Source: Promethearchaeota archaeon (GTDB taxonomy: Archaea > Asgardarchaeota > Lokiarchaeia > Sigynarchaeales > SOKP01). Taken from it: a DNA stretch of 9,313 bases. Both the position numbers and the translations under genes were made by a program. Below, piece by piece: positions 1 through 5,798 of the stretch. Each line of letters opens with the position of its first letter. The stretch's first letter is position 1. The notes under the pieces were generated by a model. The model searched no databases, was not told where the DNA came from, and was given only the letters and a program-made list of their open reading frames with translations. The stretch is taken from assembly GCA_004524425.1 (NCBI GenBank), contig SDNN01000110.1:1-9313 (forward strand), in the 5' to 3' direction.

Positions 1-527
1 ATAAATCAGCTGCCCGAATAAATCCTATACTCTGCAAAGGATGTGGTACATGTGCAGCGGATTGTCCTGCGGATGCAATTGACATGACAAACTTTACAGA
101 TGCAATGATATATCGCCAAATAGATATTGCTTTACGTGATAATGGTCCGAATAAAGTTATTATTTTCGCGTGCAATTGGTGTTCTTACGCTGGTGCGGAT
201 CTCGCGGGGACAAGTAGAAAACAATATCCAACCAACACGCGAATCATAAGGATGATGTGCTCTGGTCGAGTTGATGTGGATTATATCAAGCATTGTTTTG
301 AAAAAGGGGCTGGAGCTGTCATGCTTACTGGTTGCCATCCTAATGATTGCCATTATATTTCAGGAAATGAGTTCGCGGTAAAACGCGAGAAAAGGATTAG
401 GAACTGGATGGATAAAAACAATATTGATCAGGAGCGTTTTCTGATCGAATGGATGTCTGCCGCAGAAGGTAAAAAATTTGCTGATGTGGTCTCCAATATT
501 AGTAAGATAGCATTGAAACAAGGTTAG
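1..527 (+). CDS. HdrA-MvhD fusion protein, C-terminal part (5'-truncated)
   Basis: The open frame enters from the left edge (first full codon at position 3) and stops with TAG at 525-527, so only the C-terminal 174 residues are visible. It starts with an HdrA-like ferredoxin motif, CKGCGTCAADCP (CxxCxxCxxxCP, one 4Fe-4S cluster), followed by a short helix typical of the HdrA C-terminus. It continues without a stop into a complete MvhD domain with that family's cysteine pattern: ACNWCSYAGAD, MMCSGRVD and GCHPNDCHY. MvhD carries a 2Fe-2S cluster and passes electrons between a hydrogenase or formate dehydrogenase module and the flavin-bifurcating HdrA of the cytoplasmic heterodisulfide reductase system. 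The ATG at 84 is internal, because the HdrA motif lies upstream in the same frame. HdrA-MvhD fusions are known, for example Methanosarcina HdrA2. The electron donor and acceptor cannot be told here because the upstream genes are outside the window. Confidence 0.93.
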   Translation, partial: KSAARINPILCKGCGTCAADCPADAIDMTNFTDAMIYRQIDIALRDNGPNKVIIFACNWCSYAGADLAGTSRKQYPTNTRIIRMMCSGRVDVDYIKHCFEKGAGAVMLTGCHPNDCHYISGNEFAVKREKRIRNWMDKNNIDQERFLIEWMSAAEGKKFADVVSNISKIALKQG

Positions 528-604
528 ATTTAAATACTAAACCTCCTACTTTTTATAAAATATCAATTTAATTTAGTGGCGAGTTAAGAGTTACATCGAT
601 TGAA

Positions 605-619
605 TTGAAAAATTTTCAA
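605..619. repeat. 15-base palindrome, possible operator
   Basis: This is a perfect inverted repeat of TTGAAAA and TTTTCAA around a single A. A related but shorter TTGAA-N4-TTCAA element lies at 874-887, about 40 bases before the TATA-like box of the thiolase gene. Symmetric AT-rich elements of this size can be regulator sites, but in DNA this AT-rich they also arise by chance. Confidence 0.25.
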
Positions 620-724
620 CTAAATAATAAATAATTATTCAAAACTCTTGAAAGAAATAACTCCACACTAATCTATTAGCTATCTGTTTCATTCTGGATA
701 TGAATAAACTTTTTTTGAAAAAAG

Positions 725-743
725 ATTATATTATTAATATAAT
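725..743. repeat. 19-base all-A/T perfect palindrome
   Basis: The arms ATTATATTA and TAATATAAT flank a single central T. It directly follows another inverted repeat (CTTTTTT at 709-715 with AAAAAAG at 718-724). A structure without any G:C pair is a poor RNA hairpin. It could be an easily melted or protein-bound DNA site, or chance. Confidence 0.3.
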
Positions 744-928
744 TAGTATAACTATCGAAATTATGAAGATTTAAATAATCTCTTTTTCTATCAATAATTG
801 CAGATTTGTTCAGATTTTACCAGAATACGATGATACATTTTACAACCATGTTTAGTTGGGACATAGAAATTTCTTGAAATTGTTCAATATACCGCATAAT
901 TACTGAAAATTTTCTTTAAAAAGTTTAA

Positions 929-936
929 TTTATAAA
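929..936 (+). promoter_or_regulatory. TATA box of the thiolase-DUF35-mutase operon
   Basis: TTTATAAA matches the archaeal TATA consensus well and is preceded by an A-rich stretch (918-922) that could serve as a BRE element. Transcription about 25 bases downstream of the box centre would begin close to 957-959, at or next to the first possible start codon of the thiolase gene. This predicts a leaderless or nearly leaderless mRNA, in line with the lack of a Shine-Dalgarno sequence. Confidence 0.5.
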
Positions 937-958
937 AAAAAGTTATATTTTTCTAGGT

Positions 959-2197
959 TTGTTAATATTGAATAAAGTAGCCATCATAGGAGTAGGCCAT
1001 ACGAAATTTGGAATTTTACAAGATCAAGGTTTAATTGAATTACTTTGTGATGCTTCGATGGAAGCAATCAATGATTCGAATGTCACTCAAGAGGAGATTG
1101 ATACTGTGTACGTTGGGACGATGTGTTCAGGGGAATTCAATCAAATTACTGGGGTTGCTAATAATCTTGTAGATAGATTGAGTCTAATCCCTGCTGCTGC
1201 AGACCATATTGAAAATGGACCTGCAAGTGGTGGTTCTGCCATAAAAACTGGCGTTCAAGCCATAGCATCGGGATTAAGTTCAATGGTTCTCGTGGTCGGT
1301 GGTGAGAAGATGACGCATATCAACACTCCAGGATTCATCACCTCTACTGTAGCTACGCTCACCCATCATGAAGCTGAGAGGAGGCATGGCGCATCACTTC
1401 CTTCATTTGCAGGCTTGTTAACTCGAGCTTATTTGAATAAATATGATGCGAAATTAGATTGGATTTCAGACGTAGCGATTAAAAATCATCGCAATGGTAA
1501 ATTAAATCCAAGGGCGCATTTTCAGAAATCTATTGAAGAATTCATGCAAAGTGCGATAAAAAAAGGAAAGGGGAATTGGAACGATATACATGAATTTCTT
1601 AAAGACGACCGAACTAATCCCGTGATCGCAGATCCCTTGAGACTGTTTCATATTTGTCCAATTTCGGATGGAGCGGCTGCGGTCTTATTATGTGACGCTG
1701 AAATAGCCAAAAAATATTGCGATACTCCAATATTAGTGTCTGGTATTGGACAAGCAACAGATACACACATAGTACATGAAAGAGAAGATATCACGGTATT
1801 AAATGCATTAAGAATTAGCTCGGATAAAGCATATGCCATGGCCCAAAAAGCACCCGATAAAATGGATGTAGCAGAGCTTCACGATGCGTTTGAAATTCTT
1901 GAGGTTGTAGAGAGTGAAGATATTGGGTTTTTTAAAAAAGGACAAGGCGCAAAAGCAGCTCATGATGGATTAACCCAAATTGGAGGAAAAATTCCTATTA
2001 ACCCTTCTGGAGGATTAAAAGCTAGAGGTCACCCTTTAGGAGCAACTGGAGTGGCTCAAGTCGTTGAATTGGTATGGCAATTAAGAGGAGAGGCCGGTAA
2101 AAGACAGGTTTCTGGCGCAAATACGGGGATAAGTTGTAATTTTGGAGGTTTTGGTAATAATATAATTACAATAATAGTAGAGAGGATGCAGAATTAG
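959..2197 (+). CDS. Thiolase-family protein lacking the nucleophilic cysteine
   Basis: A 412-residue protein of the archaeal/SCP2 thiolase type, the usual length for the family. Visible motifs are an N-terminal VAIIGVGHTKFG strand-loop, CPISDGAAA (233-241), HDAF (308-311, counterpart of NEAF in classical thiolases), the GHPLGATG catalytic-histidine motif (357-364) and a C-terminal CNFGGFG (393-399) near the second catalytic cysteine position. In the nucleophile loop, where archaeal thiolases read roughly ENACASGG, this protein reads ENGPASGG: Pro88 replaces the cysteine. Normal thiolysis or Claisen condensation through an acyl-cysteine is therefore doubtful. The DUF35 gene directly downstream is the typical partner of archaeal thiolases and of the Ltp2 aldolase. 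No ATG is available: TTG at 959 is the first start after in-frame stops at 917 and 926, and TTG at 968 is an alternative. Fold confidence is high; the reaction is uncertain. Confidence 0.9.
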   Translation: MLILNKVAIIGVGHTKFGILQDQGLIELLCDASMEAINDSNVTQEEIDTVYVGTMCSGEFNQITGVANNLVDRLSLIPAAADHIENGPASGGSAIKTGVQAIASGLSSMVLVVGGEKMTHINTPGFITSTVATLTHHEAERRHGASLPSFAGLLTRAYLNKYDAKLDWISDVAIKNHRNGKLNPRAHFQKSIEEFMQSAIKKGKGNWNDIHEFLKDDRTNPVIADPLRLFHICPISDGAAAVLLCDAEIAKKYCDTPILVSGIGQATDTHIVHEREDITVLNALRISSDKAYAMAQKAPDKMDVAELHDAFEILEVVESEDIGFFKKGQGAKAAHDGLTQIGGKIPINPSGGLKARGHPLGATGVAQVVELVWQLRGEAGKRQVSGANTGISCNFGGFGNNIITIIVERMQN

Positions 2198-2551
2198 ATG
2201 AGTGAAACGCAAAAAATTACTGCTAATAAATGTCAGAACTGCGGCTATATTCAACATGAAGATCATCTCCTCTGTTTAAGATGTAAAAACGATACATTCG
2301 ATATAATTGAAGCCCGTGGTGATTGTGTATTGTTGACTTATACAATATTGAATGCCCCTCCATTAGAATTCAGGGACCAGAAATCATATGCTTTAGGGGT
2401 TGTTCAGTTTCAAAACGGAATAAAAACCTTTGGTCAAATTACTGTAAAGGAAAAGCTATACATTGGGATGAAATTAGAACCCAAATATAAAAAGATTTGC
2501 AATGACCTTAATGGTCGAGAAGTTTATGGTCATGTATTTAAACCAATTTAA
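2198..2551 (+). CDS. DUF35 zinc-ribbon/OB-fold acyl-CoA-binding partner protein
   Basis: A 117-residue protein with the two parts of the DUF35/DUF35_N family. First comes a rubredoxin-like zinc ribbon with Cys12, Cys15, Cys26 and Cys29 (CQNC and CLRC). An OB-fold barrel of about residues 36-117 follows, recognisable by the LLTYTILNAPP strand and the IGMKLEP segment. In archaea such proteins bridge acetoacetyl-CoA thiolase and HMG-CoA synthase and provide a shared CoA-binding surface. In actinobacteria the DUF35 domain of ChsH2 supports the Ltp2 aldolase. The ATG immediately follows the thiolase TAG stop (TAGATG), so the two are almost certainly co-translated and probably form one complex. No HMG-CoA synthase gene accompanies the pair in this window, which argues against a role in the mevalonate pathway. 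Confidence 0.92.
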   Translation: MSETQKITANKCQNCGYIQHEDHLLCLRCKNDTFDIIEARGDCVLLTYTILNAPPLEFRDQKSYALGVVQFQNGIKTFGQITVKEKLYIGMKLEPKYKKICNDLNGREVYGHVFKPI

Positions 2552-2554
2552 ATA

Positions 2555-4252
2555 ATGAAAGTGAGTAAAAAGATGCATGTGAATGAAAATATTGAAAAAA
2601 TAGTGAATCTAAGAAATGAATGGGAGAAAAATACCTTATCGAAATTTATTAAAAATGGAGAATCAAAAGAAACACATGAAACATCTTCAGGTATCCCTGT
2701 GAAAACGGTATATGATCCTGAAGATATAAAAAATGTCTCTTTTTGTGAAGATTTGGGATATCCCGGAAATCCTCCTTTCACTCGAGGTGTTTATCCGACC
2801 ATGTATCGGGGACGTCTCTGGACGATGAGACAATATGCGGGATTTGGAGATGCTTGTGAAACCAATAGGAGATTTAAGTACTTAATTTCAAAAGGACAAA
2901 AGGGTCTTTCAATAGCATTTGATTTACCTACTCAGTTAGGATATGATTCGGATAATCCGCTTTCTGCCGGAGAAGTTGGAAGGGTGGGCGTGTCGATTAA
3001 TACTTTAAGAGATTTTGAAAAAGTTTTCGAGGGAATTCCCTTAGATCAAATATCGACAAGCATGACCATAAATGCGCCCACTCCCATACTCTTGGCGATG
3101 TACATAGCAGTGGCAGAAAAGCAGGGCGTTGCTCAAGAACAATTAAGAGGAACGGTTCAGAACGATATTTTAAAGGAATATGTGGCAAGAGGGACATACA
3201 TATTTCCTCCTAGCCCAGCTTTAAGAATAACCACTGATGTTCTCGAATATTGCTCTAAGCATGTACCAAATTTTAATACAATCAGCATTAGCGGATATCA
3301 CATGCGTGAGGCAGGTTGCAACGCAATTCAAGAAGTCGCCTTTACTTTGGCTAATGGTATTGCTTACGTGGAAGAGGTAATCAAACGAGAAATACTAGAC
3401 ATCGATGATTTTGCTCCACATTTATCTTTCTTTTTTGCCTCTCATAACAATTTCTTTGAAGAAATTGCAAAATTTAGAGCTGCCCGAAGATTATGGAGTA
3501 AAATAATGAAAAATCGATTTAATGCTAAAAAGGAAAATTCATTGAAATTGCGTTTTCATACTCAAACAGCAGGGGTAACCCTCACTGCACAACAGCCAGA
3601 GGTAAATTTAGTCCGAGTTGCTTATCAAGCTCTTGCGGCAGTATTGGGAGGCACGCAATCTCTTCATACGAATGGGTTTGATGAAGCATTAGCCTTACCA
3701 ACTAAAGATTCTGTTAGATTGTCACTCCGAACTCAACAGGTCTTAGCACATGAATCAGGTGTTCCAGATGTGGTTGATCCCATAGGAGGCTCTTACTATA
3801 TTGAATATCTAACCAATCAAATAGAGCAGAGTGCAATGGAGTATATTAAAAAAATTGATGAGATGGGTGGAATGTTAAAAGCAATAGAAAAAGGATACAT
3901 TCAGAGAGAAATACAAAATAATGCTTATGTAGAACAGAAAAAGATTGAAGAAGGAACTAGAAAAATTGTAGGGGTTAATTCATTTAAAGATGAAGAAGAA
4001 AATAAAATTAGCACTTTTGTTTATGATCCTGAAATTGAAAAAAAAACAATACGCCTTTTAGAAGCGGTGAAAAAAGAACGCAATGAAGACCTAGTGCAAG
4101 AAAAATTAGAAGAATTAAGGATGATTGCAGGAACTTCCCAAAACATAATGCCCATTATAATTGAACTTGTAAAAAATTTAGCTACTATCCAAGAAATTTG
4201 TGATGTTTTAAGAGATGAATTCGGAACCTATCGTAGTCCTGAATTATTTTGA
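2555..4252 (+). CDS. Methylmalonyl-CoA mutase large (catalytic) subunit
   Basis: A 565-residue acyl-CoA mutase catalytic subunit that interconverts (R)-methylmalonyl-CoA and succinyl-CoA with adenosylcobalamin. After an N-terminal extension it shows the TIM-barrel landmarks YPTMYRGRLWTMRQYAGFG (80-98), AFDLPTQLGYDSDNP (121-135), QNDILKEYVARGTYIFPP (202-219), SISGYHMREAG with His249, and GGTQSLHTNGFDEA. Tyr94 in RQYAGF and Arg212 in ARGTYIFPP are the residues that mark methylmalonyl-CoA specificity; isobutyryl-CoA mutases carry Phe and Gln there. The B12-binding domain with its DxHxxG motif is absent, as in archaea and some bacteria where it is a separate small subunit; that subunit is not in this window. 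The ATG lies 3 bases after the DUF35 stop, so the gene is the last of the operon. An ATG at 2573 behind GTGAG is an alternative start, removing 6 residues. Confidence 0.96.
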   Translation: MKVSKKMHVNENIEKIVNLRNEWEKNTLSKFIKNGESKETHETSSGIPVKTVYDPEDIKNVSFCEDLGYPGNPPFTRGVYPTMYRGRLWTMRQYAGFGDACETNRRFKYLISKGQKGLSIAFDLPTQLGYDSDNPLSAGEVGRVGVSINTLRDFEKVFEGIPLDQISTSMTINAPTPILLAMYIAVAEKQGVAQEQLRGTVQNDILKEYVARGTYIFPPSPALRITTDVLEYCSKHVPNFNTISISGYHMREAGCNAIQEVAFTLANGIAYVEEVIKREILDIDDFAPHLSFFFASHNNFFEEIAKFRAARRLWSKIMKNRFNAKKENSLKLRFHTQTAGVTLTAQQPEVNLVRVAYQALAAVLGGTQSLHTNGFDEALALPTKDSVRLSLRTQQVLAHESGVPDVVDPIGGSYYIEYLTNQIEQSAMEYIKKIDEMGGMLKAIEKGYIQREIQNNAYVEQKKIEEGTRKIVGVNSFKDEEENKISTFVYDPEIEKKTIRLLEAVKKERNEDLVQEKLEELRMIAGTSQNIMPIIIELVKNLATIQEICDVLRDEFGTYRSPELF

Positions 4253-4288
4253 TGAGATTTATAATTTCTACCTTCATCTATATTTTGT
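4253..4288. terminator. Convergent T-rich intergenic region
   Basis: Only 36 bases separate the converging mutase and synthetase genes. The plus strand is pyrimidine-rich here (for example TATTTTGTCT at 4281-4290, with TTGGTTTCTTTT continuing into the opposite gene's end), which could serve as an archaeal T-rich terminator for the mutase operon. I see no hairpin. The minus strand has no comparable T run in the gap. Confidence 0.3.
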
Positions 4289-5716
4289 CTAAGTTTGGTT
4301 TCTTTTAAATTGTGAGATTTTAGGCAAAAGAGGAATGAATTCTAAAGGTTCTCCAAATACAGGTACTTTTCTTTGAGCTAAAATTTCAGCAATACGATAG
4401 CTTTCTTCAGGACAATTAGCCCTTTGAATTATGGGAATAAGCGGTTTTTTAAACTTTTTACCCAAGCTTAAAGCATCTAAAATATCAGTTTCAAATTTTT
4501 CATTAGGAGACACAAAAAAATCATAGCTAAAATACCAGCTAGGAAAATCCATTATCAGACCATCCATTTTTTCATCAGATAAAGCAATTTCAATTATTTC
4601 TTTAATGGATTCGCTATGAAGCAATTGAGCTGCCACATCTAAGGGATTTTTAGAGCTGGTTCCATGAATAAAGAATTTTTCTTTTAGTTTTTCCTGAATA
4701 TTCGAACTAAACGGAGGAACCTTCATTCCCGCTTTTTCAATCAAATCAACTAAAACTACCCCATAACCCCCGGATATTGAAAAGACCGCAATGTTTTTTA
4801 AATCATTTATTCCATAAAAATCAATCAATAGGGCAGTGTTGAGTAATTGCTCAAGAGTTTCAACTTCAATCAGATTAAATTGCTTAAAAATAGCGTTCCA
4901 TATTTCTTTTTTTCCAGTGATCGATGCCGTGTGAGTTTTGGCCGCAATCTTGCCCGTTTGAGACTTTCCACCTTTTAATATGACGATGGGTTTCTTATTT
5001 TGAGAAAGAACTTTCCTTAACTCTTCTCCTCTGTTAGATTTTATACCTTCTAAATAACACAAGATAATATCTGTTTCAGGATCAGTGCTTAAATAATATA
5101 ATAAATCTATAAAATCTAAATCTGCACCATTGCCGAAAGAAAAGACCTTAGAGAAATGAATTCCCATGGCCTGTGCTGTATATATTGCAATATTACACAT
5201 TCCTCCTGATTGAGCGATTAAACCAATATTACCCGGTTCAGCTGAGAATTTTGGGCGCCACGCAATTCCTAGTCTTGGATAATAAAGTCCCATGCCATTT
5301 GGCCCGAGTATTCTCAATTTATCCTGAGTTCTCTTTATTAATTCTTTTTCCAGTTCTTCACCCTCTTTTGTTCCAGAATCAGAAAACTCTGCGGTAAATA
5401 TACTTGCTAATTTCACTCCTTTTTTCACACAATCATCTATAACCTTTAATACTTGAGAAGCGGGAACGGTTATAAACACAAAATCAAGTTCTCCTGGAAT
5501 ATCTCTCACTGATGAATATATATTATCAGAATTAAATCCCGAAATATGTTTTACAGAATTATGAACAGCATATAGTTTTCCTTTGAAATTTTCTTGATGA
5601 TTTCTTAAAAAAAAGAAATCTCTTTTTTTTGATGCCCCAACTACAGCCATGGATTTTATGTCCTTGATAAAGGATATATCTTTTACATTCAAATCTATTG
5701 CATCTTGCTCGGGCAT
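4289..5716 (-). CDS. NDP-forming acyl-CoA synthetase alpha-type subunit
   Basis: A 475-residue protein with the domain order of the alpha subunit of ADP-forming acetyl/acyl-CoA synthetase (ACD). A CoA-binding Rossmann domain (about residues 15-145, with MAVVGAS and LGPNGMG) is followed by a succinyl-CoA-synthetase-like domain with IAQSGGMC and SFGNGADLDFIDLL, and then a third ligase domain from about residue 305 (FSISGGYGVVLVDL). The phosphorylated histidine loop is present as KTHTASITG, His262 from the ATG start. ACDs conserve energy by converting acyl-CoA, ADP and phosphate to the acid, ATP and CoA. The ATP-grasp beta subunit is not fused and not adjacent, so it must be encoded elsewhere or the protein has another role. 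I chose ATG at 5716 over TTG at 5719. There is no Shine-Dalgarno, but an AT-rich box about 25 bases upstream suggests a leaderless transcript. Substrate range cannot be read from the sequence. Confidence 0.9.
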   Translation of the reverse strand: MPEQDAIDLNVKDISFIKDIKSMAVVGASKKRDFFFLRNHQENFKGKLYAVHNSVKHISGFNSDNIYSSVRDIPGELDFVFITVPASQVLKVIDDCVKKGVKLASIFTAEFSDSGTKEGEELEKELIKRTQDKLRILGPNGMGLYYPRLGIAWRPKFSAEPGNIGLIAQSGGMCNIAIYTAQAMGIHFSKVFSFGNGADLDFIDLLYYLSTDPETDIILCYLEGIKSNRGEELRKVLSQNKKPIVILKGGKSQTGKIAAKTHTASITGKKEIWNAIFKQFNLIEVETLEQLLNTALLIDFYGINDLKNIAVFSISGGYGVVLVDLIEKAGMKVPPFSSNIQEKLKEKFFIHGTSSKNPLDVAAQLLHSESIKEIIEIALSDEKMDGLIMDFPSWYFSYDFFVSPNEKFETDILDALSLGKKFKKPLIPIIQRANCPEESYRIAEILAQRKVPVFGEPLEFIPLLPKISQFKRNQT

Positions 5717-5798
5717 CAATAAGTGAAAACAAGCAAGTTATTAAAATTTTAGAGGATTGATTTATTAAGGAATAAAACAACATTAAGAGAATCTAAAA
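5717..5798. promoter_or_regulatory. Divergent promoter region
   Basis: These 82 bases separate the divergently transcribed synthetase and eIF2B-like genes. On the minus strand, TTTTAATAA (complement of 5738-5746) lies 22-30 bases before the ATG at 5716, the spacing expected for a leaderless archaeal promoter. On the plus strand, TTTATTAA at 5761-5768 lies about 35 bases before the ATG at 5799, which would leave a leader of roughly ten bases. The two boxes are about 20 bases apart, so one regulator bound between them could affect both genes. Confidence 0.45.

Larger units (their letters stand above)
528..958. other. AT-rich intergenic spacer with small inverted repeats
   Basis: This is 431 bases without a credible gene. 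It is very AT-rich and holds several short inverted repeats: a 15-base palindrome at 605-619 (TTGAAAA-A-TTTTCAA), CTTTTTT/AAAAAAG at 709-724, a 19-base all-A/T palindrome at 725-743, and a TTGAA-N4-TTCAA element at 874-887. The only in-frame ATG stretch I examined (700-774, 24 codons) lacks a ribosome binding site and looks random. The left part presumably contains the terminator of the hdrA-mvhD gene, for which the T run at 551-555 is a weak candidate. The right end holds the thiolase promoter. I see no tRNA, riboswitch or other structured RNA signature. Confidence 0.6.

Noticed and set aside
132..353. Minus-strand open frame of 73 codons
   Set aside because: It lies antisense to the MvhD domain, whose cysteine motifs clearly define the coding strand; the translated product shows no family features.
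700..774. 24-codon open frame in the long spacer
   Set aside because: It has no ribosome binding site, a low-complexity I/K/N-rich product, and is what AT-rich DNA gives by chance.
528..958. tRNA, riboswitch or CRISPR repeat in the spacer
   Set aside because: I found no T-loop GGTTCGA-type sequence, no conserved aptamer core and no regularly spaced repeats; only short AT palindromes are present.
959..2197. Thiolase as an ordinary acetyl-CoA acetyltransferase of the mevalonate pathway
   Set aside because: The nucleophilic cysteine is replaced by proline and no HMG-CoA synthase gene is adjacent, so this standard label would mislead.
1648..2266. Minus-strand open frames within the thiolase and DUF35 genes (1648-1839, 2081-2266)
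   Set aside because: They are antisense to well-conserved thiolase motifs and the zinc ribbon, with no independent support.
2548..3197. Minus-strand open frames inside the mutase gene (2548-2781 and 2997-3197)
   Set aside because: Both are antisense to highly conserved mutase sequence and have no recognisable domains.
5173..5397. Plus-strand open frame of 74 codons
   Set aside because: It is antisense to the conserved CoA-binding part of the synthetase subunit; the product is hydrophobic low-complexity sequence.
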